Below are positions 1 through 6,164 of a stretch of DNA of 15,883 nt, piece by piece. Within the stretch, counting starts at the first letter, position 1. Each line of letters begins with the position of its first letter. The stretch is from contig CAXDOZ010000050.1 of assembly GCA_963991145.1 (NCBI GenBank), positions 1-15,883 of the forward strand. Reading direction: 5' to 3'. Origin of the DNA: CAXDOZ01 sp963991145 (GTDB lineage: Bacteria; Bacteroidota; Bacteroidia; Chitinophagales; JABDMM01). A model generated the notes under the pieces. It was not told where the DNA came from and did not search any database. It saw nothing but the letters and a program-made list of their open reading frames with translations. The position numbers and the translations under genes were made by a program.

Positions 1-324
1 GTCCTTCTGGATACCGTAACCGTATTCGTTAAACAGGACTATCAAAACTTCTTCCCAACCGTGTTCTCACCAAATGGTGATGGATTGAATGATTATTTTG
101 ATTTTGAACTTCTTGGTGCTGATGGCGGAGCAATGACCGTCTTCAATCGCTGGGGAGAGAAAGTCTACTTCAATGCCTTCCAGGCTTCCGGAGAGGGGAA
201 TGGATGGGATGGTATGATCGGAAACGAACCAGCACCACTTGATACTTATGTGTATCAACTAGAGGTGACTTATTTTGATGGAGAAACAGATGTTTTAAAT
301 GGAACCATCAGTTTAACTCGCTAA
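1..324 (+). CDS. C-terminal end of a type IX-secreted protein (type B sorting domain, 5' partial)
   Basis: The frame is open from the first base and ends with TAA at 322-324, so this is the last 107 residues of a longer protein whose start lies upstream; the GTG at 61 is internal. The sequence holds the hallmark FSPNGDGLND, followed by NRWGEKVY, a W-D-G turn and a Y-x-Y-x-L strand. This is the pattern of the gliding-motility-associated C-terminal domain (type B sorting domain, CHU_C type) of the type IX secretion system. Such domains target large adhesins or surface enzymes across the outer membrane of Bacteroidota and are usually cleaved or anchored at the surface. The cargo part of the protein is not visible, so its activity cannot be named. 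A strong hairpin terminator follows about 25 bases after the stop. Confidence 0.9.
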   Translation, partial: VLLDTVTVFVKQDYQNFFPTVFSPNGDGLNDYFDFELLGADGGAMTVFNRWGEKVYFNAFQASGEGNGWDGMIGNEPAPLDTYVYQLEVTYFDGETDVLNGTISLTR

Positions 325-349
325 CAAAGCAAAGACAAATATGCAGCCG

Positions 350-376
350 GCCCTCGTCCTGGACGGGGGCTTTTTT
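350..376 (+). terminator. Rho-independent terminator after the type IX-secreted protein gene
   Basis: A GC-rich hairpin (GCCCTCGT at 350-357, loop CCTGG, ACGGGGGC at 363-370, with one G-T wobble) is followed directly by six T residues at 371-376. The U-run lies on the plus side only, so it mainly ends transcription of the upstream plus-strand gene. The stop codon of the convergent DinB-like gene (375-377 on the minus strand) sits inside the T-run. Confidence 0.85.
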
Positions 377-842
377 ATTTTGCTTTGATGAGCTTTTTTA
401 AGATCGCGATTTGACCTAAATGGTAATGAGTGTGTTCAATGGTCCCATTCAGGTTGTAGAAATAAGTCTTGTACCGCGCATCCCAAAACGCCTCGTTCAT
501 TTTCTCCTCTGGAAGCGATTCAATTAGATCGATCATCTCCTGTGCTTCTGAATAATAAGTGGAGAGCATATCTTGCCATTGTTTCTCTGAAGTGATCTCC
601 GGAACATCAAATGATTCCTTATCATCTCCTTTGAGCTCTTCGCCTTTTAAGACAGGAATTGCGACACGCACAAAATAATGGATGTGGTAGACGAGCTTAG
701 CAATAGTGTTGAAGTCATCTACTTGCTGAGTAGCTTCCAAATAGTTCACATCTGAAAGAGTATCCTTTAGGTTTGACAAGGTCCAATTGGGGCCAAAGTA
801 AACTCCTTTAAAATGAGCTGATAGATGTTGAGGGGTGGTCAT
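375..842 (-). CDS. DinB-like four-helix metalloprotein
   Basis: A 155-residue protein of the DinB/YfiT-like superfamily, a four-helix-bundle fold that binds a divalent metal through three histidines. The sequence shows a first His around residue 53 (VYHIHYF) and a C-terminal H-x3-H at 137 and 141 inside EHTHYHLGQI, which is the typical place and spacing. Members act as small thiol-dependent transferases or stress proteins, but the reaction of this one cannot be told. I chose the ATG at 840-842 (MTTPQHL) over the ATG at 890, because the longer form would overlap the end of the upstream gene by 44 bases and adds a stretch foreign to the family. With this start the gap to the upstream NTF2-like gene is 4 bases, so the two are probably co-transcribed. 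No signal peptide is seen, so it should be cytoplasmic. Confidence 0.75.
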   Translation of the reverse strand: MTTPQHLSAHFKGVYFGPNWTLSNLKDTLSDVNYLEATQQVDDFNTIAKLVYHIHYFVRVAIPVLKGEELKGDDKESFDVPEITSEKQWQDMLSTYYSEAQEMIDLIESLPEEKMNEAFWDARYKTYFYNLNGTIEHTHYHLGQIAILKKLIKAK

Positions 843-846
843 GATT

Positions 847-1353
847 CTAGTTTTGATAATCAATTGGGAGCTCAACTCCATTTCGATCACTTGTCCAGAT
901 CAAATTTGTGATCCACCAGCGATCTCCATCGAAAAATAACTGATAAGAGTTGATTCCATGCTCTGAAAGCTCATCCTGTTCTACATAATAGCTTTGAAAT
1001 ACATGAGCGATCCCATTGTATTCATCAATGGTCTTTTTTATTTCAATCTCTGAGAAATTGCTCGATTCGTAGACTTTCATTCCTAGTCGCACAAATTCTT
1101 CAAGGCTATAGCTTCTTAGAATATTTGGTCCTTCGTCCCGATGGATCACTACGCTAAAAGTGGCATTAGGTGCAAAGAGGAATCTGAAGGATTCCCAGTC
1201 TCTGATCTCTCCGCTATCCCCACTGATCATATCCAGGGTTTCTAAAACAATACCTTCAATAGTTTCAGTTGAAGGATTATCAGTTCCTGCAGAGGCAGTA
1301 TTAAAAGTGGTTAGAGATAAACTGAATCCCAGGATTACTGCAATGATCTTCAT
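847..1353 (-). CDS. Secreted NTF2-like (SnoaL-type) protein
   Basis: A 168-residue protein beginning with a clear signal peptide (MKIIAVILGFSLSLTTFNTASA, likely cut after residue 22). The mature part has the outline of the NTF2-like/SnoaL fold: an N-terminal helix, a short acidic turn (DWESFRFLFAPNATF), a middle helix (SLEEFVRLGMKVYE) and C-terminal strands ending in DGDRWWITNLIW. Fold members are a cone-shaped barrel and may be enzymes, ligand binders or non-catalytic. No catalytic set can be assigned here. It is probably periplasmic. It lies 4 bases before the DinB-like gene and downstream of the terminator of the substrate-binding protein gene, so it should have its own promoter within 1354-1410, though I could not recognise one. 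Confidence 0.65.
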   Translation of the reverse strand: MKIIAVILGFSLSLTTFNTASAGTDNPSTETIEGIVLETLDMISGDSGEIRDWESFRFLFAPNATFSVVIHRDEGPNILRSYSLEEFVRLGMKVYESSNFSEIEIKKTIDEYNGIAHVFQSYYVEQDELSEHGINSYQLFFDGDRWWITNLIWTSDRNGVELPIDYQN

Positions 1354-1409
1354 GATTTAATTTTTCCTGAAGATTGGAAAGTGGACTTAGAACTGCAGAT
1401 TTTTTCGAC

Positions 1410-1435
1410 AAAAAAAGGAGTCCGAAGACTCCTTT
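1410..1435 (-). terminator. Rho-independent terminator with UUCG loop
   Basis: On the minus strand a perfect 9-bp stem (AAAGGAGTC pairing with GACTCCTTT, 1414-1422 with 1427-1435) closes a C(UUCG)G tetraloop and is followed by a run of seven U. It lies 16 bases past the stop codon of the substrate-binding protein gene and ends that transcript. Confidence 0.92.
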
Positions 1436-1451
1436 AGATTTTTTGGATTTC

Positions 1452-2252
1452 TTACTTCATGTCAAAGATCCAGGAACCGTCTTCGAACCAGTAGTATTCA
1501 AGCTCATCAAGAACTCCTCCCATGTATAGTGCATTGATGTAATTCTCCATGAAGTTCAGCATCAAAGGATCACCCGGAGCAATAGCCATACCGATTGGCT
1601 CCATTGTTAGTGGCTCAGGAATGGTGAAGAGGTTGTAAGTAGAATTCTTTAGGATGGTTACCATAATGATCGGGAAGTCGGCAACAAGAACCGTTGCTTC
1701 ATCATTAAAAAGCATATCGACAGCATCCTGGTAATTATCAGCAGGCATTGAAGTGGCATCTGGAAGTAACAGGTTTACAAAGCTTTCGCTAGTAGACCCT
1801 TTCAGGCTTGTCACTTTCATATCACTCATATTGAAGTCTTCTGCTTCATCTGCTTTAGACAGAGTCTCCATTTTAGTCAAAACAGATTTACCCGAAAGCA
1901 CATAAGGACCAACGAAGGCAACTTTGGCGTTTCGTTCCATGGTCATTGTCATTCCCGACATGATCACATCGATCTTACCTGACTCAAGTGCAGGGATCAA
2001 TTCCGCGAATGGCAATTGAACGATATCTAGTTCTACATTCATTGATTCGGCCAGGAGCTCAGCCAGGTCAACTTCATAACCCATCAACTCACCTTCTTTT
2101 GATTCCATAGAGAAAGGTGGCTGGGTTCCTGTCATTCCTATCTTGATCACACCTGCCTTTTTGATCTTATTCAAATTGGCCTGAGAGAAAGAATTTGTAC
2201 TGAATATTAAAGCGATTGAAAGTGTAAGAACCGCTAAGAATCTGGTTTTCAT
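1452..2252 (-). CDS. ABC-type amino acid substrate-binding protein (family 3), without a nearby permease
   Basis: A 266-residue periplasmic binding protein of the family 3 solute-binding type (SBP_bac_3). Residues 1-24 form a signal peptide ending in NSFSQ. The mature protein starts with LNKIKKAGVIKIGMTG and has the first-lobe signature LMGYEVDLAELLAE. Next comes MSGMTMTMERNAKVAF, whose Arg107 corresponds to the residue that binds the alpha-carboxylate of amino acid ligands. Near residue 192 is VADFP, whose Asp matches the one that binds the alpha-amino group. Both suggest an L-amino acid or a close relative as ligand. The start is the ATG at 2250-2252, which leads straight into the signal peptide; the upstream ATG at 2280-2282 would add ten charged residues before it. 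No permease or ATPase gene lies beside it and it has its own terminator, so it may work with a distant transporter or a sensor. Confidence 0.88.
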   Translation of the reverse strand: MKTRFLAVLTLSIALIFSTNSFSQANLNKIKKAGVIKIGMTGTQPPFSMESKEGELMGYEVDLAELLAESMNVELDIVQLPFAELIPALESGKIDVIMSGMTMTMERNAKVAFVGPYVLSGKSVLTKMETLSKADEAEDFNMSDMKVTSLKGSTSESFVNLLLPDATSMPADNYQDAVDMLFNDEATVLVADFPIIMVTILKNSTYNLFTIPEPLTMEPIGMAIAPGDPLMLNFMENYINALYMGGVLDELEYYWFEDGSWIFDMK

Positions 2253-2273
2253 GGTTTGGTTTTTTCTATGATA

Positions 2274-2300
2274 ATTGGGCAAATGCCCTTTAAACCCAAT
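2274..2300. repeat. Nested inverted repeats upstream of the substrate-binding protein gene
   Basis: ATTGGG (2274-2279) is matched by CCCAAT (2295-2300). Inside lie a second small palindrome, GGGC-AAAT-GCCC (2277-2288), and TTTAAA (2289-2294). The two pairings compete because they share the GGG. The block begins 21 bases upstream of the start codon at 2252. There is no following T-run on either side, so it is not an intrinsic terminator; a leader structure or a protein binding site are both possible. Confidence 0.3.
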
Positions 2301-2322
2301 ATATAGATATTAGGACTAAAGC

Positions 2323-2862
2323 CTATGTAATTTTGCTCAAATCGAAGTCCAGGTGGATATCCTTTGGCTCGAGTTCAAAGAGCTCAGGAATAGGTGCTTT
2401 GGAGATTTCACAAGCCATAGCTAAATAGAAATCTACTGTGTTCTTTGAATCCGAAGCAGAAACGTAGAGTGAAGTAGCTCCAATGTTCTTTGCTCGTCCG
2501 GCGATCCAAAGGAAAATAGTCTTTGCAATTCCTCTTCCGCGATAAGCGGCATCTACATAGAGAAAACTTAGGTCTAAGGTGTCTTTAGCCCCTCTGAACC
2601 ACTTTGGATCCAACACTCCAATTCCCACAATCTTCTCTTTGTCAAACGCCGAGTAAAAAAGTCCGCCTCTTAAATAGGAATCTGCCAGTCTTTCCTTAAG
2701 CAAATTGAGATCTTCCTGAGGCCAACCATCAACCTGAATATCTAGAGGCTCCAATCTTAGCTCTCCATCTTCATAGCGGTAAACAGAGGCAATGTACTCT
2801 GAGCGATCGATTTCCCAGATTCGATGGAGTTCAGAAAATGTTAAGAGGCGGTAGTTTATCAT
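2323..2862 (-). CDS. GNAT family N-acetyltransferase
   Basis: A 179-residue acetyltransferase of the GNAT fold. The acetyl-CoA pyrophosphate-binding motif A is clear: strand LSFLYV (99-104) followed by the loop YRGRGIA (107-113) and helix KTIFLWIAGRAK. Motif B follows as LYVSASDSKNTVDFY (132-146), with the Asn and Tyr usual for this family. The N-terminal part (HRIWEIDRSEY) recalls a subgroup of small-molecule or antibiotic-type acetyltransferases, but the acceptor cannot be named. No signal peptide, so cytoplasmic. The gene starts 21 bases after the stop of the HemG-type gene and is probably translated from the same transcript. Confidence 0.85.
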   Translation of the reverse strand: MINYRLLTFSELHRIWEIDRSEYIASVYRYEDGELRLEPLDIQVDGWPQEDLNLLKERLADSYLRGGLFYSAFDKEKIVGIGVLDPKWFRGAKDTLDLSFLYVDAAYRGRGIAKTIFLWIAGRAKNIGATSLYVSASDSKNTVDFYLAMACEISKAPIPELFELEPKDIHLDFDLSKIT

Positions 2863-2883
2863 TCAGAAGGAAAGGAAAGCAAA

Positions 2884-3420
2884 TTAGCTCACCAATCCCA
2901 ACACATATTTCTTCACCTCGCCCCAATCGGTATACTCGTGATCTTGTGAAGTGTCGGTGGAACCACCCTCTTTCTTGGCGATCATTCGCATGATCAATTT
3001 CTTGAAGAAGTCGTATTGCGTGTATTTCAGGGCTCCGGCAAATTGTTTTGGCGTATCTGTGTTCCAACCTGTATCCTCAAGGAAGTCTGAAGCGATCTTA
3101 GCTGCTTCTTCGTGTTCTTCCGGAATGTCTGAAGCCACAGCCATGCAAACTGAAAAGAAGTGACTTTTCATATTGTTAAGCGTGTCGAGGTTGCTAATTA
3201 CATACTGTTTAACAGCCTTATGATACTGATGCATATGAATTGAACTGCCAATTAGTACCATATCAAAGTCTTCCGGCGAAGGAGGAGCATCTGTAACTTC
3301 AGCTATCACAACCGGATGGCCTTCGGCCTGAAGCTGTTCTTCCATGAAACGGGCGATCTTTCTGGTCTGCCCTTCTGTAGTCGCATAAATGATCAGGATC
3401 TTCATCTTGGGATTTTTCAT
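2884..3420 (-). CDS. hemG: Menaquinone-dependent protoporphyrinogen IX dehydrogenase, HemG type
   Basis: A flavodoxin-like protein of 178 residues that matches remembered E. coli HemG along its whole length. It has the FMN phosphate loop ATTEGQTRKIA (13-23), GSSIHMHQYHKA (58-69), FAGALKY (127-133), the HemG-specific long insert (about 133-157) ending in GGSTDT, and YTDW (163-166). HemG oxidises protoporphyrinogen IX to protoporphyrin IX with FMN and passes electrons to quinone, the step before iron insertion in haem synthesis. The insert separates it from plain flavodoxins, which lack it. The start may be the ATG at 3420 or the one five codons later (3405), which gives the more family-like MKILIIYAT. 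No other haem gene is beside it; its neighbour downstream is a GNAT acetyltransferase. It should sit on the cytoplasmic face of the inner membrane. Confidence 0.88.
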   Translation of the reverse strand: MKNPKMKILIIYATTEGQTRKIARFMEEQLQAEGHPVVIAEVTDAPPSPEDFDMVLIGSSIHMHQYHKAVKQYVISNLDTLNNMKSHFFSVCMAVASDIPEEHEEAAKIASDFLEDTGWNTDTPKQFAGALKYTQYDFFKKLIMRMIAKKEGGSTDTSQDHEYTDWGEVKKYVLGLVS

Positions 3421-3493
3421 AAAGGAATTGGTTAATCCTTCCTTAAAGAATGCTCCCTGTCAGTATCTATGGAGATTTTTGCTAATAAGATTT

Positions 3494-4009
3494 CTATAGC
3501 TCCAATTCGAAAACCAGATCTTCTTTCCCCTGATTTTTAATTTGCTTGAATCCCAAATTTCGAATCAACTTTATGGAACTATGATTACTCTCCATTGTAA
3601 TGGATTGAATCTTTTTGATTTGACCTTGCTTCTTAAGAATGTCAATGAGTTTATTTGCTGATTCATATGCGAAGCCCTTGCCCTGAAACTGGGCTAAGAA
3701 GGCAAATCCAAGATCCGGCAGGTCAAGCTCCTTTCGTTTGATAAAGGTCAAAACTCCCAGCTTCTCATTTCCAACCTTATTTTTCACAGTCCAGTAGATG
3801 ATATTCTTGAGTTCAGAGACCCTTCCGATATAGCTTCTGGCATCATCAATTGTATTGATCTTACTGTCTCCGATGAAGCTTTTCCATCCATTGGAGTTTA
3901 AAAGCTCAAACATGAACTCAGCATCATTCATGCTAAGTTTCTCAATTTGGAGTCTATCACTATTGAAGGTCTCCGGTACATGAATTCCGTGGAGTTCTAA
4001 GCCTGCCAT
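3494..4009 (-). CDS. GNAT family N-acetyltransferase (RimJ/RimL-like)
   Basis: A 171-residue acetyltransferase of the Acetyltransf_3 (RimJ/RimL-like) type. The N-terminal SDRLQIEKLSMNDAEFMFELLNS is the usual opening 'T-x-R-L-x-I-x-x-L' region. The strand DLGFAFLAQFQGKGFAYES (99-117) carries the acetyl-CoA loop QGKGFA. The last motif is NHSSIKLIRNLGFK (142-155), the typical N-x-x-S-x-x-L-x-x-x-L-G-F. Members acetylate the N-termini of proteins or small amines; the substrate is open. The start codon lies inside the end of the upstream DUF1801 gene, a 13-base overlap in a different frame, which suggests translational coupling. It is the last gene of the four-gene unit starting at 6061. Confidence 0.85.
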   Translation of the reverse strand: MAGLELHGIHVPETFNSDRLQIEKLSMNDAEFMFELLNSNGWKSFIGDSKINTIDDARSYIGRVSELKNIIYWTVKNKVGNEKLGVLTFIKRKELDLPDLGFAFLAQFQGKGFAYESANKLIDILKKQGQIKKIQSITMESNHSSIKLIRNLGFKQIKNQGKEDLVFELEL

Positions 4010-4404
4010 TTATCGCTCTTGGCAATGATCTTTTTTAGAATATCCATATCTACCTGCTCCAGCTTCTTAATATACAAACAGCCCTTTCCTGTTTTATGCG
4101 GACCAAGCTGTTTTAGCAGCTCCTGCTCAGAATTGATGTCATACATGACATATACGGTCATGTTTGCCTTGCCGGGAGAGAATCCAGTATTGAACCACTC
4201 AAACTCGTCACCATTTTTACGCTGGTAACTGTACTTCCCGTAGCCAATGATCTTTTGTCCCCAGATCTTTGGTTCCTTTCCGGTTACTTCCTTAAATACA
4301 TCGAGAAGCACTCGGGCATCGGCCTGTCGAACCGGATTATCAACCGAATCAATAAAAGCGGGTACGCTCTTTTCTGTTTCTGAGTTTACTAGTTTCTTTT
4401 TCAT
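3997..4404 (-). CDS. DUF1801 (YdhG-like) domain protein
   Basis: A 135-residue protein made of one DUF1801/YdhG-type domain. The recognisable parts are SVPAFIDSVDNPVRQADARVL near the N-terminus, KIWGQKIIGYGKYSY (46-60), NTGFSPGKANMTVYVMY (72-88), and the C-terminal GPHKTGKGCLYIKKLEQVD. Family members are small cytoplasmic proteins of unknown biochemical role, fairly common in Bacteroidota and Firmicutes. Here the gene starts 12 bases after the sulfotransferase-like gene and its end overlaps the next GNAT gene by 13 bases, so it is most likely co-expressed with the aminotransferase unit. Nothing in the sequence reveals a catalytic site. Confidence 0.8.
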   Translation of the reverse strand: MKKKLVNSETEKSVPAFIDSVDNPVRQADARVLLDVFKEVTGKEPKIWGQKIIGYGKYSYQRKNGDEFEWFNTGFSPGKANMTVYVMYDINSEQELLKQLGPHKTGKGCLYIKKLEQVDMDILKKIIAKSDKWQA

Positions 4405-4416
4405 TGTGCCGGGTTT

Positions 4417-5145
4417 TCAGTTCTCTGAAGATAAAGCTAAGAGCTGATTATATATTGGAATACACTCATTTAACAGAGGTTCCAGCTCCTCCGGGAAGGG
4501 ATCGGTCTTCTTTTTGTATTCTGAGAATCCGCCAGACTTGTGCACGCTGCTATACCAATACTCTGCCCAGACCCCATCCTCAGGACGAGCTCCTTCCTCC
4601 CAGCTGAGCATTAGCTCATCAAATGGGATCTCCAGTGCATTACATATCCTGATCAATTCCGCCTTGGGGTTCATTAATAAATCCTTTGAATCAATCACCA
4701 ATGGCTTTATTCCCCTTGATTCAAGTTCATTTACCAGATCAAGATGGTCCTGGTAGCCAACATCTTTCATCGTAGGATTGTCGATGACCTTAGCAAATGA
4801 AGGGAGCATCTCTACCGGGTCTCTGGTAAGGATCACATTTTGAACCTCGGTGAGAAATGACCTGTCCAGATCGAGTAGGTGATGAGTCATGTGCTTAAAG
4901 AATGCAATCGGCTTTTCATTTTCCTCAAGCATTGTTCTAATGACTTCAGCACCATTGGTATTCTGAGAAGCAATGATCTCTTCCGCACCGGGGTGAAATT
5001 CGCTTGCTCCACTCTCGCTAAGGTAAAATCCATATAGTGGCTCATCCACCACTTTTGTATCCGCCCTTTGGGCGAATGAATACATAATTGCAGTGGAGAT
5101 ATTCCTGGGGCAGGACCACATACAGATTATTTTACTTTGCTTCAT
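4417..5145 (-). CDS. Sulfotransferase-like P-loop protein, partner of a class IV aminotransferase
   Basis: A 242-residue cytoplasmic protein of the sulfotransferase-like P-loop fold. The beginning, MWSCPRNISTAI (9-20), is the 5'-phosphosulfate-binding loop. LTRDPVEMLPSF (106-117) holds the Arg and Ser that in sulfotransferases bind the 3'-phosphate of PAPS. Near the C-terminus is PEDGVWAEYWYSSVHKS (188-204), followed by a glycine-rich turn. From memory, this last motif and the N-terminus strongly resemble the N-terminal half of plant branched-chain aminotransferase-like fusion proteins (Arabidopsis At3g05190/At5g27410 type). The gene begins inside the end of the aminotransferase gene (14-base overlap), so the two products are likely made together. 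The substrate is unknown, and it could use PAPS or another phospho-nucleotide. Confidence 0.82.
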   Translation of the reverse strand: MKQSKIICMWSCPRNISTAIMYSFAQRADTKVVDEPLYGFYLSESGASEFHPGAEEIIASQNTNGAEVIRTMLEENEKPIAFFKHMTHHLLDLDRSFLTEVQNVILTRDPVEMLPSFAKVIDNPTMKDVGYQDHLDLVNELESRGIKPLVIDSKDLLMNPKAELIRICNALEIPFDELMLSWEEGARPEDGVWAEYWYSSVHKSGGFSEYKKKTDPFPEELEPLLNECIPIYNQLLALSSEN

Positions 5146-6061
5146 TGACTTTTTTAATTTCCGCTTCGATCAGATCGAGATATAATCCACTTAGCCTTTC
5201 TGTTTGACCTCCGGGTTTTCCATTCCCGATCTCTCTTCCATCAACTATATTGACAGGAGTTAAGCCTCCAAATGTTCCTGTTACAAATGCCTCATCAGCT
5301 CCGTATACATCAAAAAGTGAGAAGTCCTTTTCGTAGCAGGGGATACCATTTTTCCTGCAAGCCTCAATCACCTTTCCTCTGGTAATACCATTCATGCAGT
5401 ATTTTCCGGTTGAGGTCCACACTTCACCATCTTTTATCATAAAGAAGTTGGTGGCATTGCAGGTAGCAACAAAACCATTGATATCCAGCATTAAAGCTTC
5501 ATCGGCGCCAGCCTCAATGGCCTGTACCAGTGCCTGCACCTCATGCAGCTTGCTATGACAGTTTAATCTTGGATCAAGATAATCAGGAGAGCCCCTTCTT
5601 ATAGTTGAGGTAAACAAGCTGATCCCCTTCTTTTTGGTTTCGGGAGAGGCCAGTTTGTGTTCCGGAATGATCACAACATTTGGTCCTGAGATGGTCAGTC
5701 TTGGATCCTGGGAGGGAGTTTTCTTGATACCTCTGGTCACCATTACACGAACGTGCACATTATCGGTCATATCATTGGCCAGTAGGGCTTTCCAGATCTC
5801 TTCTTCTAATTCTGATTTAGAGAAAGGCAGTTTCATACCAACCGTTGCGGCTGCCTGCCACATCCGGTCTAAATGCTCTTCAATAAAAACCAGAACTCCA
5901 TGGTGAAGGCGCATGGCTTCCCAAACGCCATCGCCAACCAGATATCCACTGTCAAATACTGAGATCTTAGCGTCAGCACGGTTAAAAAGCTCTCCATTGA
6001 TCGAGATCTTGATATCCTTATTTCTTGGATCCTCTACCGCATCGTGTGTACTTAGTTTCAT
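5132..6061 (-). CDS. Class IV PLP aminotransferase (BCAT/D-amino acid aminotransferase-like), Thr at the PLP-N1 position
   Basis: A 309-residue PLP enzyme of fold type IV, the family of branched-chain aminotransferase, D-amino acid aminotransferase and aminodeoxychorismate lyase. Visible parts are INGELFNRADAKISVFD (20-37), GDGVWEAMR (43-51), EEHLDRM (61-67), the likely PLP-binding Lys171 in LNCHSKLHEV, GFVATCNATNFF (196-207), NGITRGKV and the C-terminal FVTGTFGGLTPV (259-270). In most relatives the fifth residue of the GFVATCNATN segment is Glu, which contacts the pyridine nitrogen of PLP; here it is Thr200. The cofactor chemistry may therefore differ from a standard transaminase, and a lyase-like or other role should be kept open. 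It overlaps the sulfotransferase-like gene by 14 bases and is the first gene of a four-gene unit. Confidence 0.88.
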   Translation of the reverse strand: MKLSTHDAVEDPRNKDIKISINGELFNRADAKISVFDSGYLVGDGVWEAMRLHHGVLVFIEEHLDRMWQAAATVGMKLPFSKSELEEEIWKALLANDMTDNVHVRVMVTRGIKKTPSQDPRLTISGPNVVIIPEHKLASPETKKKGISLFTSTIRRGSPDYLDPRLNCHSKLHEVQALVQAIEAGADEALMLDINGFVATCNATNFFMIKDGEVWTSTGKYCMNGITRGKVIEACRKNGIPCYEKDFSLFDVYGADEAFVTGTFGGLTPVNIVDGREIGNGKPGGQTERLSGLYLDLIEAEIKKVNEAK

Positions 6062-6091
6062 AAGCTGAAAAATACATGAATCAAATTAGCT

Positions 6092-6108
6092 GTGGGTAGA
6101 TTTGACCC
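6092..6108. promoter_or_regulatory. Dyad symmetry between the divergent genes
   Basis: TGGGT and ACCCA form a perfect 5-bp inverted repeat with a 7-base spacer, in the 103-base gap between the divergent aminotransferase unit and the zinc-ribbon gene. It sits 31 bases upstream of the aminotransferase start, a possible operator position. The repeat is short enough to occur by chance. Confidence 0.25.
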
Positions 6109-6120
6109 ATTCATATTCTA

Positions 6121-6149
6121 TTGGATTTTAATCTCAAATTGCTACTTTG
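6121..6149 (+). promoter_or_regulatory. Bacteroidota-type promoter for the zinc-ribbon/GreA-like genes
   Basis: TTG (6121-6123) and TACTTTG (6143-6149) are separated by exactly 19 bases, which fits the Bacteroidota sigma-factor pattern TTG-N19-TAnnTTTG except that one T is missing from the -7 box. Transcription would start around 6155. The leader then contains GGAG (6157-6160) four bases before the ATG at 6165, one of the few Shine-Dalgarno-like sites in the window. Confidence 0.45.
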
Positions 6150-6164
6150 TAGAAAAGGAGAAAG

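Noticed and set aside
61..324. Independent 87-residue gene starting with GTG at 61
   Set aside because: The frame is open back to base 1 and codes for further sequence of the same domain, so this is the end of a longer protein.
843..890. N-terminal extension of the DinB-like protein (MIEMELSSQLII...)
   Set aside because: It overlaps the end of the NTF2-like gene and is unlike the family start; the ATG at 842 fits better.
2253..2282. Ten extra residues before the binding-protein signal peptide
   Set aside because: They add charged residues ahead of a complete signal peptide that already begins with Met at 2252.
2831..3067. 78-residue minus-strand frame within the hemG and GNAT genes
   Set aside because: It lies in another frame across two well-supported genes and shows no domain.
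3422..3444. AAGGAA/TTCCTT inverted repeat before hemG as a terminator of the GNAT gene upstream
   Set aside because: It is AT-rich and short, and has no T-run after it on the minus strand.
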